In this document: piece after piece, positions 27,255 to 37,234 of the stretch
Numbering within the stretch: position 1 is the first letter of the stretch
Layout: every line of letters starts with the position of its first letter
Source: an uncultured Glaciecola sp.
GTDB taxonomy: Bacteria; Pseudomonadota; Gammaproteobacteria; Enterobacterales; Alteromonadaceae
Reading direction: 5' to 3'
Assembly: GCF_937770335.1 (NCBI RefSeq)
Contig: NZ_CALJHY010000011.1
Location: forward strand, 1-64,000
Length of the DNA: 64,000 bases
Position numbers and translations under genes: made by a program
Notes under the pieces: generated by a model
What the model was told of the DNA's origin: nothing
Databases searched by the model: none
Seen by the model: the letters and a program-made list of their open reading frames with translations, nothing else

Positions 27255-29543
27255 TTAACTAAAATCGATCGGTGATACATCAATACTCCAGCGGACCTGC
27301 TTACTTACTGGCATTTCAGATAACGCTTTATTAGCTTGCTCAGTTACTTGTTGTAAATACTTTCGTGAAGCTGATTGAATTATCAACAGATTTCGATAGC
27401 GTCCTTGCTTCTTTTCAATGAATGCAGGAAATGGCCCCAACACTTTTGCATGTTTAAATTGCGTGAATATTTGGGCACATAATTGCAAGAAGTGCACAGA
27501 CAAATGTTTATGATGCGACTCGCTGCGAATACAAATCTGGTGTTCGTGTGGCGGTAATGCGGCATGTTTACGCTCAAGCAATGCGTATCTAGCAAAGTCA
27601 GAAAAACCATTATTGATAAGGTCTTGTAACAGTGGGTGCTCTGGGCAATGCGTTTGTAACCACATTTCTCCGGCTTTATCGCTGCGACCGGCTCTACCGG
27701 ATAACTGAGTAATGAGTTGAGCTAGTTTCTCTGGCGCTCTAAAATCCGCACTAAACAGAGCACTGTCGACGTTCAAAATAAGAACCAGTGTCACATCCGG
27801 AAAGTGATGGCCTTTTGATAAAATTTGAGTACCAACAAGAATTTGATATTTTTTCTGATTAATTTCTTGCAGTAACTTGCTCAGCTTCCCCTTGCCGCGA
27901 ACGGTGTCACTATCGACACGCACAGTGGCATAATCTGGAAACAGGCTTTCTAAGCCTTGTTGCAACTGTTCTGTGCCAACACCAAATGTGTCTAACTCAT
28001 TGTGTCCGCATTCCGCACATACTTTCGGTAAGTGACGGATATCAGCGCAGCGGTGGCACTGCAAATTATTTGCACTTTTATGCACGGTCATCGGGTTATC
28101 GCAACGAGCACAATTCTCGACATGACCACATTGATGGCAAAGTAAAGCAGGAGCGTATCCACGCCGATTTACAAACACCATAACTTGATTACCTGCATCC
28201 AGTTGTATTTGCATTTTATCGAGCATTCCTTGCGCAATACCATATTGCATAGGCTGGCCCTTAATATTCATTAAGCGTTGCGCCGGCATTGCGGCACTGC
28301 CAGCACGGTTAGGCAATAGAATGTGTCGATATTTCTTTTCTAACGCATTGTGCAAACTTTCTAGTGATGGGGTCGCACTGCCCAGCACCAGAGGAATATT
28401 TAATTGCCTAGCACGATAAACAGCTATATCCCTGGCATGATATTTTAAATTATCTTGCTGCTTAAAAGACTCATCATGCTCCTCATCCACAATGATCATT
28501 CCAGGATTTTTCATTTCTGTAAAAATAGAAGACCGCGTTCCTATTATAATACCTAAACTGCCGTCTTTAGCTTGCTGCCACACTTGCAATCTCTCTGTAT
28601 CATTAAGATTAGAATGCAATGTACCTACCCTTATCCCAAAACGTTTTTCAAAACGCCCAACCGTTTGTGGTGTTAAGCCAATTTCCGGAACCAAAATTAG
28701 GACTTGTTTACCTGCAGCCAATAGCGGTTCAATAATTTGCAGATATACTTCAGTTTTGCCACTGCCAGTGACCCCTTCGATCAACATAGTATCGAAACCA
28801 TTGGCGAGATTAATAGTTGAAATTGCCATTGCTTGTTCAACATTCGGAAGCGGCTTTTCGGATATTGAAAGTTGTGCTGTCCACTCGTCGGGTTTTTCAA
28901 CTACGTCGACCTTTTCAATCAACAACTTGTCTATGAGCCCTTTAATAATGGCCGCGCTAAACTGTTGCTTAATAGATGATAATCGCTGCGCACTCTTTTC
29001 AAGTAGACAGTACAAATCAAATTGTTTAACTGAACGAGCGAGCAGTTCATCTACCTCACTATGCGCTTTAGTTGCTGCATGGAGTTGCAAATAAGATTGA
29101 GTAGCAACGGCTGCTTTAGTTTTACCGCTTTGCTGTTTTCTTAGCGCCGCCGGCAGTAACGTATGTAAAACTTCGCCAATCGGGTAATGATAATATTCAC
29201 TCATCCACTGACCTAAGGTCAACATCTGTTCAGAGCACACTGGCGAACTGTCGAGTATTTCAATCACCGATTTGAGTTTGGATATTGCATAGTCAGATTC
29301 GACATCCACACGCAATACAATACCAACGCATTTACGAGGGCCGAAAGGCACTAAAACTCTGCATCCAAGCAATTCATTATTATCTGAACGAGCAACTACT
29401 GAAGCAGTAGACGCGGCTTCGCCTGATGCTAGCTCAGTCTGCGATAATTCAATCATCGCAGAGTCAGTTGCAATAGCATTGTCAATTTTATAATCAAACA
29501 ATTGTGACATGGGCACCGCAATGGCCACTTGAATAACTTGCAA
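27255..29543 (-). CDS. priA: primosomal replication restart helicase PriA
   Basis: PriA recognises stalled forks and D-loops and reloads DnaB. Motifs in order are the N-terminal DNA-binding region (VAIAVPMSQLFDYKI), Walker A GVTGSGKTE, DEEH with its following ESF, GSATPSLES, the zinc-binding cysteine cluster at CHQCGH, CARCDNP, CHRCAD and CAECGH, and helicase motifs LVGTQILSKGHHFPDV and QLSGRAGR. The start is set at a TTG at 29543 because AGAGG lies 6 bp upstream and the protein then aligns with known PriA starts. A TTG at 29564 would add seven residues. The stop lies at a 14-bp palindrome (27250-27263). Confidence 0.93.
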   Translation of the reverse strand: MQVIQVAIAVPMSQLFDYKIDNAIATDSAMIELSQTELASGEAASTASVVARSDNNELLGCRVLVPFGPRKCVGIVLRVDVESDYAISKLKSVIEILDSSPVCSEQMLTLGQWMSEYYHYPIGEVLHTLLPAALRKQQSGKTKAAVATQSYLQLHAATKAHSEVDELLARSVKQFDLYCLLEKSAQRLSSIKQQFSAAIIKGLIDKLLIEKVDVVEKPDEWTAQLSISEKPLPNVEQAMAISTINLANGFDTMLIEGVTGSGKTEVYLQIIEPLLAAGKQVLILVPEIGLTPQTVGRFEKRFGIRVGTLHSNLNDTERLQVWQQAKDGSLGIIIGTRSSIFTEMKNPGMIIVDEEHDESFKQQDNLKYHARDIAVYRARQLNIPLVLGSATPSLESLHNALEKKYRHILLPNRAGSAAMPAQRLMNIKGQPMQYGIAQGMLDKMQIQLDAGNQVMVFVNRRGYAPALLCHQCGHVENCARCDNPMTVHKSANNLQCHRCADIRHLPKVCAECGHNELDTFGVGTEQLQQGLESLFPDYATVRVDSDTVRGKGKLSKLLQEINQKKYQILVGTQILSKGHHFPDVTLVLILNVDSALFSADFRAPEKLAQLITQLSGRAGRSDKAGEMWLQTHCPEHPLLQDLINNGFSDFARYALLERKHAALPPHEHQICIRSESHHKHLSVHFLQLCAQIFTQFKHAKVLGPFPAFIEKKQGRYRNLLIIQSASRKYLQQVTEQANKALSEMPVSKQVRWSIDVSPIDFS

Positions 29544-29872
29544 TGAAACCTCTTTTCTTATCAATAATAGCGTTAGTTTTTACCAGCGTTCGATCATTAT
29601 TTCCTGGCACCATGATATCAACCTTTGCAGAGCAACTACGAAATATTTTTACGCCTATGTTGTTCCCTTGATTATTATGCTGATAAATTGTTATATATCT
29701 ATTAGGTTTAGCAACAATTCATTAGTTATTTCTTGATTAAGGCGCGTAACTCAATTATTATGCGCATCCAAATTTCAGTAGTTGAATATTCAGCTGCTTT
29801 TTAATCAATTTCGTTTGGTGTGCGACTTCGGGTTGTATAGCGAGACGGCCTAAATATAAATAAGGTATTCCA
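29544..29872. other. priA/rpmE divergent intergenic region
   Basis: The 329-bp spacer holds promoters for priA and rpmE. No gene or strong repeat is seen. An AAGG ribosome-binding site sits just before rpmE. No promoter could be fixed with confidence. Confidence 0.45.
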
Positions 29873-30085
29873 ATGAAAGACGGTATTCATCCTAAGTATA
29901 ACGAAATCAAAGCAACTTGTTCATGCGGTAGCGTAATTAACATCCGCTCTACACTTGCTAAAGACATCAACCTGGACGTATGTTCGTTATGCCATCCATT
30001 CTACACTGGTAAGCAGCGTACAGCTGATACTGGTGGTCGTGTTGATAAGTTTAAGAAGCGTTTTGGTGCACTCAACTCTAAGTAA
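29873..30085 (+). CDS. rpmE: 50S ribosomal protein L31 (zinc-binding type)
   Basis: The protein has 70 residues, [20 protein letters not shown] onwards. Cysteines 16, 18, 37 and 40 (CSC and CSLC) form the zinc site of the C+ type RpmE. This form also acts as a zinc store in bacteria that have a C- paralogue. It is next to priA, as in E. coli. A terminator follows, so it is monocistronic. Confidence 0.97.
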   Translation: MKDGIHPKYNEIKATCSCGSVINIRSTLAKDINLDVCSLCHPFYTGKQRTADTGGRVDKFKKRFGALNSK

Positions 30086-30122
30086 GCTCTCATCGAGTAG
30101 GCTTGGTTTGAAGAAAAACTAT

Positions 30123-30148
30123 AAAAGAGTGCAATGCGCTCTTTTTTT
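30123..30148 (+). terminator. rpmE terminator
   Basis: An AAAGAGTGC / GCGCTCTTT stem with one G-T pair and an AAT loop runs into a T tract, about 40 bp after the rpmE stop. Confidence 0.9.
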
Positions 30149-30508
30149 ATGCCTATTAACTGAGAAAACAACAACTTATTAGCAATGTGTTAAATACTAA
30201 TCCAGCCGATCCTCGTTTTCTGCAAGCAAGCTGAGCCGAAGGCTTAACTATATAAAACTTCATATATCGATGGCTAAATATATAAATACTCATTATACGC
30301 TGTACATTATAATGCCTAACAAAGGGAAAACTATTCACACGAAATCATGGTCTTACCAGTTATATTTTAAAATAAGATAATACTTCCAGTATCCTTCACT
30401 TTCTATCGATATGTGCTACATTTGCAGAGTATTCGCCCTTTGCTTGTAAGTCATTTTGAAAACTTACCAAAACAGTATCATAAAAACATTCGAAAGGACC
30501 TGACCAAC
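30149..30508. other. gap between rpmE and the malic enzyme gene
   Basis: The 360 bp hold no supported gene. A TATAAT lies near 30308 and could be a -10 for the malic enzyme, but its -35 is unclear. An AAAGGA ribosome-binding site precedes the ATG at 30509. Confidence 0.4.
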
Positions 30509-31759
30509 ATGCCAGATTTTCGCCAACAAGCGCTCGATTATCACGAATTTCCTAAGCCCGGCAAAATTAGTGTTGAGCTAACGACCCCCGCTGACACTGT
30601 TACCGATCTAGCACTCGCTTATAGTCCTGGTGTTGCAGAGCCCGTGCGTGAAATTGCGGCAGATCCAAACGCAGCCTATAAATATACAGCCAAAGGCAAC
30701 TTAGTTGCTGTTATCACTAATGGTACCGCTATTCTTGGCCTAGGTAATTTAGGTCCACTTGCCTCCAAACCTGTAATGGAAGGCAAGGCTCTATTGTTTA
30801 AGCATTTTGCGGGAATCGATTCAATTGACATCGAAGTGAAGCACCGCACCACAGAAGAGTTTATTAACACCGTCGCTAATATCGCTGACACCTTTGGTGG
30901 GATCAATTTAGAAGATATAAAAGCGCCTGAATGCTTTGAAATTGAACAAGAGCTGATCAAGCGCTGTAAAATCCCTGTATTTCATGACGACCAGCATGGC
31001 ACCGCGATAGTCACCGCTGCTGGTATGTTGAACGCACTCGAAATTCAAGGTAAAAAAATAGACGAAGCTATCTTTGTTTGTTTGGGTGCTGGCGCAGCGG
31101 CTGTTGCATGCATGGAATTACTCATTAAATGCGGTGCTATGCGTGAAAAAATCTATATGCTTGACCGCAAAGGCGTCATCCACACAAGAAGAGAAGAATT
31201 AACACCACACAAAGCGTTGTTTGCTAACAATACCGACAAACGCACCTTAGAAGATGTGCTAGAAGGCGCTGACGTCTTTTTAGGTCTAAGTGGACCTGAC
31301 CTTCTGCCACCAGAAGCGCTGAAATTGATGGCACCCAACCCCGTTGTATTTGCTTGCTCCAACCCTGACCCTGAAATTAGACCTGAACTAGCGCATGCTG
31401 TGCGCGATGATTTAATTATGGCGACTGGACGTTCTGACTATCCCAATCAAGTTAACAACGTTCTTTGTTTTCCATTTATTTTTAGAGGTGCTTTGGATGT
31501 GAGGGCATCTGTGATTAATGATGAAATGAAAGTAGCAGCAGTTGAAGCATTGAGAAGTATTTCGAAAGAACCTGTACCTGAGAAGGTATTGATTGCGAGT
31601 CAGTCAAAGTCACTCACTTTCGGTAGGCATTATATTATTCCTAAGCCGATGGACAATAGACTGTGCAAGCGCATCGCTACAGCGGTTGCGAAAGCAGCAA
31701 TCGCGTCTGGTGTTGCAAAAATAGAGAGCATTCCAGATAATTATCTAGATAATTTTTAG
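30509..31759 (+). CDS. NAD(P)-dependent malic enzyme, short form
   Basis: The enzyme decarboxylates malate to pyruvate, producing NAD(P)H. The 416-residue protein has the N-terminal motifs ALAYSPGVAEPVREIA and YKYTAKGNLVAVITNGTAILGLG, the metal-binding FHDDQHGTAIV, and the nucleotide-binding FVCLGAGAAAVACMELL. It matches the N-terminal half of MaeB but lacks the phosphotransacetylase domain, which is the norm in this neighbourhood in Alteromonadales. The start at 30509 (MPDFRQQALDYHEFPKPGK) is supported by AAAGGA and by family alignment. An ORF from 30413 would add 32 unrelated residues. Cofactor choice, NAD or NADP, cannot be settled by eye. Confidence 0.9.
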   Translation: MPDFRQQALDYHEFPKPGKISVELTTPADTVTDLALAYSPGVAEPVREIAADPNAAYKYTAKGNLVAVITNGTAILGLGNLGPLASKPVMEGKALLFKHFAGIDSIDIEVKHRTTEEFINTVANIADTFGGINLEDIKAPECFEIEQELIKRCKIPVFHDDQHGTAIVTAAGMLNALEIQGKKIDEAIFVCLGAGAAAVACMELLIKCGAMREKIYMLDRKGVIHTRREELTPHKALFANNTDKRTLEDVLEGADVFLGLSGPDLLPPEALKLMAPNPVVFACSNPDPEIRPELAHAVRDDLIMATGRSDYPNQVNNVLCFPFIFRGALDVRASVINDEMKVAAVEALRSISKEPVPEKVLIASQSKSLTFGRHYIIPKPMDNRLCKRIATAVAKAAIASGVAKIESIPDNYLDNF

Positions 31760-31769
31760 ACCAAAAAAA

Positions 31770-31797
31770 GGCGCTTCATTTACTTGAATGAAGCGCC
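31770..31797. terminator. convergent terminator, malic enzyme and ahpF
   Basis: A perfect 11-bp stem, GGCGCTTCATT / AATGAAGCGCC, with a 6-nt loop lies between convergent genes. Seven A to its left give a strong U tract for the minus-strand ahpF transcript. The plus-strand tail is weaker. Confidence 0.9.
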
Positions 31798-31835
31798 CTT
31801 CTAATTTAGGTTGCCAACTTACTTAGCAGCTGATG

Positions 31836-33425
31836 CTAGGCGGCTACAGGCTCTGCTTTCTTAATCGGCTTACTCATTAAAATGTAATCGTAAGCAGCCA
31901 ACGACGCTTTCGCTCCCTCACCCATTGCAATCACGATCTGTTTATAAGGCACGGTTGTCACGTCACCACAAGCATAAATACCGGCTTCACTGGTTTGGCT
32001 TTTTTCATTAATAATCACTTCGCCATTTTTAGTTAAGTCAACAACACCTTTGAGTACTGAACTATTAGGCACTAAACCAATTTGTACAAACACACCTTGC
32101 AACGTTTGCATATGAGCTTGATTAGTTGCGCGGTCGATATATTCAATCGCGTTAACCTTGCCATCTTTGGCATGAATTTCTTTGGTTGCCGCATTTTTAA
32201 TGATCTTGATGTTGTCTCTTGCATTTACTTGATCAATTAACACTTGGTCTGCCTTCAATTCTGGCATGAACTCAAATACCGTCACCGATTTTACAATACC
32301 GGATAAATCTAGCGCGGCTTCAACTCCTGAGTTACCGCCGCCAATAACAGCAACGTCTTTACCCTTATAGAAAGGACCATCACAATGCGGGCAATAAGCA
32401 ACACCGTTACCAATGTTCTCTTTTTCACCCGGCACACCTAGCTCTCTCCAGTTAGCGCCAGTAGCGATAATAATGGTTTTGGTATCAATTACTTCACCCG
32501 ACGTTAATGTCAGCTTTTTAATGTCACCTTTTTCAATTTTATCAACACGGAAATGCTCACGGATTGTTACTTCATAGTCATTCAAATGTTCCATCAATGA
32601 CGTTGTTAGCTGAGGGCCCGTTGTTTTAGATACCGAAATCAAGTTTTCAATTCCCATGGTGTCTTTTACTTGACCACCAAAACGGTCGGCAATTATGGTG
32701 ACTTTTAAGCCTTTACGCGCCGAATAAATAGCAGCTGCGACGCCTGCTGGACCTCCACCAATAACGGTTACGTCTTGCAATGGAAGCTGCTCGACATTGT
32801 CGTTTGCTTGCAACATTTCTGGTTGCGACTGCGTCAACTTATCAATCAGCTTTGCTGTGTCTATTTGACCTGTTGCAAATACTTTACCATTCATGAAAAC
32901 AGTGGGCACGCCTTGGATACCATTTTGTTCGACCAAGTCTGGATAAACGCTACCATCTATCATTTCAGACTCAATATTGTCATTGAGTAAAGCAAATTGA
33001 TTCATTGCTTGGACGACGTCTGGGCACGCATGGCAACTTAAGCTAATGTAGACTTGAAATTTAAGCGGGTTAACCACTTTCTTGATCATGCTTTGCACAC
33101 TTTCATCAAGCTTCAGTTTTACACCACCTGCTTGCAGGACTGCCAAAACGAATGAATTAAATTCATGCCCGCCTGGCACACCCGAAAAAGTGATGCCGCT
33201 TGGCTTATTATTTACTTCTAAACCAAAACTCACAGCGCTGCGGAAACGCGTTGGGTCATCCCGCTCTTCAAGCGTGATTTTGTCTGATATGGACGCAAAT
33301 TGGCTTAGCATTTCTTTGAGTTCTGCTCGCTTTGTATGCTCACCAGTCTGTAATACTAAAGTGACGTTGTGTTGCATGTCTTTCGCGTATTGCGCTAAAG
33401 CTTTTAATATATCGGGAGTTAACAT
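31836..33425 (-). CDS. ahpF: alkyl hydroperoxide reductase subunit F (AhpF)
   Basis: AhpF is the NADH-dependent flavoprotein that reduces AhpC. The 529-residue protein has two N-terminal thioredoxin-like folds with the redox pair CHAC at about 131, then a thioredoxin-reductase-like part with FAD motif [19 protein letters not shown], the second redox pair CPHC at about 345, and NAD motif [17 protein letters not shown]. The late [19 protein letters not shown] motif is typical. It lies downstream of ahpC on the same strand, 309 bp away, with a hairpin between them. The protein is complete and no key cysteine is missing. Confidence 0.96.
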   Translation of the reverse strand: MLTPDILKALAQYAKDMQHNVTLVLQTGEHTKRAELKEMLSQFASISDKITLEERDDPTRFRSAVSFGLEVNNKPSGITFSGVPGGHEFNSFVLAVLQAGGVKLKLDESVQSMIKKVVNPLKFQVYISLSCHACPDVVQAMNQFALLNDNIESEMIDGSVYPDLVEQNGIQGVPTVFMNGKVFATGQIDTAKLIDKLTQSQPEMLQANDNVEQLPLQDVTVIGGGPAGVAAAIYSARKGLKVTIIADRFGGQVKDTMGIENLISVSKTTGPQLTTSLMEHLNDYEVTIREHFRVDKIEKGDIKKLTLTSGEVIDTKTIIIATGANWRELGVPGEKENIGNGVAYCPHCDGPFYKGKDVAVIGGGNSGVEAALDLSGIVKSVTVFEFMPELKADQVLIDQVNARDNIKIIKNAATKEIHAKDGKVNAIEYIDRATNQAHMQTLQGVFVQIGLVPNSSVLKGVVDLTKNGEVIINEKSQTSEAGIYACGDVTTVPYKQIVIAMGEGAKASLAAYDYILMSKPIKKAEPVAA

Positions 33426-33734
33426 TGTTGTTTCCTTTCACTTTAAATGGGTTGTAGCAAAGGGCTTCACCATTTACTTATGGGGTAAATCATCAAAAAA
33501 AGGTCGCACTAGTTTCAGCTCAGTTAATGAACCCTATCCTTTTCAGATTGATAGTTAAAATAAATAAAGGGTGAAAGCCTTTGCTTTCAAATTTCTGTTT
33601 TCAATACTTCGCTTTCGATCATGTTGGCATCTCTAAAAGCAGTCGTTGTATCTTCAGCGTCTTCGGTGTGTCACTTACGACGCAGACTGAAAATTGGGGA
33701 GCGGGTGCTCCCCAGCAATATTTTCTAACGAAGC
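33426..33734. other. ahpC-ahpF intercistronic region
   Basis: The 309 bp between the two genes hold a 7-bp hairpin at 33696-33713 and no supported ORF. A GAAAGGAAAC ribosome-binding site precedes ahpF. The spacing is long for a tight operon, so ahpF may have its own promoter as well. Confidence 0.45.
33696..33713 (-). terminator. hairpin after ahpC, probable attenuator
   Basis: GGGGAGC / GCTCCCC with a 4-nt loop, read on the minus strand, is followed by AATTTTCAG. The short U tract suggests partial termination, which would lower ahpF relative to ahpC. Confidence 0.5.
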
Positions 33735-34298
33735 TTAGATCTTACCAACAAGATCAAGGCTTGGCGTTAATGTCGCTTGACCTTCTTCCCAAGCTGCTGG
33801 GCAAACTTCACCGTCGTTATTTGCAACATACTGAGCTGCCTTCACTTTACGAAGCATGTCAGCTGCTGAACGACCGATACCTAAGTCATGAACTTCTTCA
33901 ACTTTAATGATGCCGTCTGGGTTAGCTAAAAAAGTACCACGTAGAGCACGGCCATCTTCTTCAATCATTATGTCAAATGCACGAGTCATTGAACCAGTTG
34001 AGTCAGCAAGCATTGGGTACTTAATTTTGCCAATCGCTTCACTTGTGTCATGCCATGCTTTGTGCACGAAATGTGAATCAGTTGATACAGAATAAACTTC
34101 AACACCAAGTGCTAATAATTCGTCATGCTTTTTAGCCATGTCTTCTAATTCTGTTGGGCATACGAATGTAAAATCCGCTGGGTAGAACACGAAGATAGAC
34201 CATTTTCCCTTTACATCTTCGTTAGTGATAGTTTTGAATTCACCATCATGGAAGGCTTCTACCGAGAATTCTGGAATTGATTTGTTTATCATAGTCAT
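33735..34298 (-). CDS. ahpC: alkyl hydroperoxide reductase subunit C (AhpC peroxiredoxin)
   Basis: A typical 2-Cys peroxiredoxin of 187 residues that detoxifies H2O2 and organic peroxides. The peroxidatic Cys47 lies in FYPADFTFVCPTE and the resolving Cys166 in GEVCPAAW. The C-terminal tail sequence needed for the AhpF interaction is present. An AAGGA site lies about 8 bp before the ATG at 34298. It is first of the ahpC-ahpF pair. A perfect 14-bp inverted repeat lies 131-168 bp upstream. OxyR control is expected from the family but the site was not identified. Confidence 0.96.
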   Translation of the reverse strand: MTMINKSIPEFSVEAFHDGEFKTITNEDVKGKWSIFVFYPADFTFVCPTELEDMAKKHDELLALGVEVYSVSTDSHFVHKAWHDTSEAIGKIKYPMLADSTGSMTRAFDIMIEEDGRALRGTFLANPDGIIKVEEVHDLGIGRSAADMLRKVKAAQYVANNDGEVCPAAWEEGQATLTPSLDLVGKI

Positions 34299-34641
34299 TG
34301 TTTGGTTCCTTTTTAAAATTGTGTTTAGAAAATGCTTAATTGGTAATTCGAATAAAACGTTTGCCGTTTTGCTTGATACGAATATAAGCGTTTATTGTAA
34401 ATAAATAAATTGAATAAAATCGATTTGCTTAATCAGTTAAATCGATTAATCCATTTAACTGATTAATACAGAGAACTATTATTTCCTCATAGCCAACTAA
34501 GCTTTCAACACCACATTTATTCTAATCAACAAATACAGTGTCAGTTCAATAGTTACAGTCAGTTCTGCCGTTGGGATCGATGTTGTTACGAATTAGGTGT
34601 AATTCAATAACAATATCGAAATTGAATGCTAGAATATGATA
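34299..34641. other. ahpC upstream region
   Basis: The 343-bp AT-rich region separates the CYTH/CHAD gene end from ahpC and must contain the ahpC promoter. Its main feature is the inverted repeat at 34429-34466. No gene is supported. Confidence 0.5.
34429..34466. promoter_or_regulatory. perfect 14-bp inverted repeat upstream of ahpC
   Basis: TTAATCAGTTAAAT and ATTTAACTGATTAA flank a 10-nt spacer. AT-rich, with no T tract on either side, it looks more like an operator than a terminator. It does not show the four-block OxyR pattern. Confidence 0.5.
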
Positions 34642-36132
34642 TCACCAATAAACCTCGGCGTTCATCGCTACTTTACGACTCATTTCCATCACATTTATAA
34701 CGCTACTTAATTTGTCATCAATCCAATCGTTAAGGTCTTCAGCATCTTCAATATCGACCTCCTTCAGAACATTTCGCAAAAACAACAGTGCTTTGACCTC
34801 ATCTATGCCTTTAACTAAATCCAACCAAGGTGCCCTAAACTTGCCTCGACTCTCGGCAAACAAATCAGCTAGCAGAAAGCCATTAAGTAGAGTTTGCCGC
34901 AACAGCACCTCAAGAGCGATGTACTTGGTGTAATCCATCTCGACTTTTGATGGAAGACTCTGCATCACTGTCTGCCAACCTTGTGACAACCAACCCTTAG
35001 CATGTTTTGATACTGGAATTTGATGCCCTGTAGCTTGCGCTCGCCATGGCCTTTCGATGAGTAATCTTGATGCCCCAAGTTGCACTTGACTGCTTTCCAT
35101 GGAAACTAATAATTGCTCTGGAGATTGCACCGTTAATAAACCTTCGCGGCGGCCATTAAGGTAACTCATCAATGTTTGATGCTTTGGTATCCTGCGACTA
35201 AATGGTCCTTTATTCGAACGCAATTTACGAATGCACTGCAAGTCATCTTGCCAAGACCATTGCTCAGACAAAACAAGAAGTTGCTTATGCAAGTTAAGTA
35301 ATTCCTGACATTGCAGCACAGGCAAGTACAAAGACACACATTGCAGCAGCAATCGAACGCTTTGTGCTATTTCCTTCAACGCGCCAGTATAACCTGATTG
35401 CAAATACACATACTCGTGATGCTGCCAATGCGACAGTGCGCATTCAATTGCCTTACAGAGACCATCTTCTGTTGTGTCTTCAGCATCTAACTCTAAAAAC
35501 ATTGGGAGCTCGAATGAATCCAAAACAGTGCCATTCATTAATTGATAGCCGCGCGCAGCTTTGGTCACATTACTTAAGCGAACAGGAGTGACTTTACTTA
35601 TTTCATCTGCTAAATCAAATAGCGCCGAGGGCGCGCCAGCTTTTAATTCAATCTCGATTTCACCAATCGGCAACTTTCCCTTTTTATGTTTGACTTCACC
35701 ACTATCAAAAACTAATTCAAGGTGATTTTCACCATCCACAATATCAAAAGTGACGCGATGGAAATGGGTTGAAAATTGCACTTGTAACTGTCGATTCACT
35801 TCTTGAACATTAATATCATTGGCCCATATTTCAGAGTCAAATTTCTCTAAATCTGGATGTGCTTTTTCTAAATCTACATTATATTCTGGGCGCTGATGCA
35901 ACCCGCCTTCCACTTTACCTTCAGTTTTTATTGTCTGCTCAATATGATCATTAACTCGGCGAATACGAAAACCCATTTTTCGCTTGCCTAGAAATTGTTC
36001 AGGCGTGTCGTAATAATCATTTAATACATCAAAAGAACTGCGCTTCACCTTACCTTTTAACTTTGGTAACAGCGTCTGTTCAAAACTGGTCAGCGCGTCT
36101 TGGTTTGCAACGAGTTTTAATTCAATTTCCAT
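34642..36132 (-). CDS. ygiF: inorganic triphosphatase with CYTH and CHAD domains (YgiF)
   Basis: The family hydrolyses tripolyphosphate, and the CHAD domain binds polyphosphate. The 496-residue protein starts with the CYTH signature MEIELKLVA (the ExExK motif). Basic and acidic strand motifs follow, such as RKMGFRIRRVNDHIEQTIK and GEIEIELKAG, to about residue 205. The remaining helical region is CHAD-like, though weakly conserved, with histidine- and arginine-rich helices. The ATG at 36132 starts exactly at the CYTH motif and has a GAGA purine site. An upstream start at 36216 adds 28 residues without support. An AAAGACACACAT sequence at about 35330 differs by one base from the dispersed repeat. 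Confidence 0.85.
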   Translation of the reverse strand: MEIELKLVANQDALTSFEQTLLPKLKGKVKRSSFDVLNDYYDTPEQFLGKRKMGFRIRRVNDHIEQTIKTEGKVEGGLHQRPEYNVDLEKAHPDLEKFDSEIWANDINVQEVNRQLQVQFSTHFHRVTFDIVDGENHLELVFDSGEVKHKKGKLPIGEIEIELKAGAPSALFDLADEISKVTPVRLSNVTKAARGYQLMNGTVLDSFELPMFLELDAEDTTEDGLCKAIECALSHWQHHEYVYLQSGYTGALKEIAQSVRLLLQCVSLYLPVLQCQELLNLHKQLLVLSEQWSWQDDLQCIRKLRSNKGPFSRRIPKHQTLMSYLNGRREGLLTVQSPEQLLVSMESSQVQLGASRLLIERPWRAQATGHQIPVSKHAKGWLSQGWQTVMQSLPSKVEMDYTKYIALEVLLRQTLLNGFLLADLFAESRGKFRAPWLDLVKGIDEVKALLFLRNVLKEVDIEDAEDLNDWIDDKLSSVINVMEMSRKVAMNAEVYW

Positions 36133-36543
36133 GGTCTCAACTTGCCAATAAAAGGTTGCTTGCGTATATACCTGTACCATATCTCTGAATGCTTGTGTTC
36201 GCAAACCTTTCAACATTCAAGCTAGTAAATAGACTATCGCTAGAACGAGTATCACGCTGAACACCGTCACTAAATCTGAGCCGCAAAAAATACCACTAAA
36301 GAGGAAATTAACGAAAATTATTAAGCAAAATACTGAGCGAAAAAAGCGAATAATAAAAAATAACGCAGTAATCTAATGCAATGAGCACACATGGAACTGT
36401 GTGGGTATTAATTAGTGTTATCATTAAATTTTTATTGGGCCTATTAGGGCGAAAAAAAGTGAATCCATTCACGTACGTTAAATCAAGCAACGCTTGTGCA
36501 GCCGAGTTTATCCAAAATAACCAACACATAAAAGGTTGATAGA
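36133..36543. other. gap between ygiF and the TRIC-type gene
   Basis: 411 bp of AT-rich divergent promoter space. A short palindrome GTGAATCCATTCAC lies at 36459-36472, about 70 bp before the TRIC-type start. No ORF is supported. Confidence 0.4.
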
Positions 36544-37158
36544 ATGCTAACGTTTTTGCTAGTTATTAATATTGCCGGTACGGCCGCTTTTGCAGTTTCC
36601 GGAGCATTATTGGCAGCTAAGAAAAAAATGGACTGGGTTGGTTTTATTTTTATCGGCAATGTCACGGGTATTGGCGGAGGTACTTTGCGCGACGTTATAT
36701 TGGACGTGCCTGTCTTCTGGTTAGTCGATTGGTATTATGTTGTTATCTGCAGCGTTTTTGCAGTCATAACTTATTTCGCTACTCAGCAAATCTCTCGTAA
36801 ATCAAACGCGTTGTTATGGGCTGATGCTGTAGGTATGGCATTGTTCAGCGTTTTAGGGGCTGAAAAGGCATTGAGACTGGGGGCTGAAATTCCCGTAGCC
36901 GTTATAATGGGAGTGTTTAGCGCCTGTTTAGGTGGGATCATTCGCGACGTTATCCTCAATGATGTACCAGTGGTATTTCAAAAGGAAATTTACATTACTG
37001 CGTCACTCTGCGGTGCAATTGCTTATTGTGTTTGTTTTAACCTGCTAGGTATTATTGGTTTCTATGCCATAGGCCTTGGTTGTGTCGTCGCATTCACGGT
37101 TCGTGCTATCGCTATAGTAACTAAGTTATCCATGCCAGCACACAAAGGCTTACAATAA
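36544..37158 (+). CDS. TRIC/YicG-family (UPF0126) membrane channel protein
   Basis: A 204-residue integral membrane protein with about seven hydrophobic segments. It has the internal duplication of the family: GIGGGTLRDVILDVPVFW in the first half and CLGGIIRDVILNDVPVVF in the second. Bacterial homologues of trimeric intracellular cation channels have this fold. The ATG lies after a GGTTGATAG leader. It is alone between ygiF (divergent) and putA (convergent). Direct function in bacteria is not settled; glycine or cation transport has been proposed for relatives. Confidence 0.85.
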   Translation: MLTFLLVINIAGTAAFAVSGALLAAKKKMDWVGFIFIGNVTGIGGGTLRDVILDVPVFWLVDWYYVVICSVFAVITYFATQQISRKSNALLWADAVGMALFSVLGAEKALRLGAEIPVAVIMGVFSACLGGIIRDVILNDVPVVFQKEIYITASLCGAIAYCVCFNLLGIIGFYAIGLGCVVAFTVRAIAIVTKLSMPAHKGLQ

Positions 37159-37177
37159 TCTGATTTACTTTTTACCC

Positions 37178-37208
37178 GTACTATTTAGCAGTACTATTTA
37201 GCAGTACT
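37178..37208. repeat. tandem 13-bp repeat
   Basis: GTACTATTTAGCA occurs twice head to tail (37178-37190 and 37191-37203), followed by GTACT. It lies 20 bp after the TRIC-type gene and before the shared terminator. Confidence 0.85.
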
Positions 37209-37234
37209 TTGCATCGGTACGTTTAAACAAAAAT

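Noticed and set aside
28492-29094. 200-codon plus-strand frame opposite priA
   Set aside because: Shadow of PriA. Its composition is rich in Ser, Leu and Cys without domains.
32086-32102. AAACACACCTTGCAA in ahpF as another repeat copy
   Set aside because: It lacks the GAC core and encodes conserved AhpF residues, so it is coincidental.
35330-35341. AAAGACACACAT in ygiF as a tenth copy of the dispersed repeat
   Set aside because: It differs in the CC core and lacks the flanking extension; a one-mismatch hit inside a gene could be chance.
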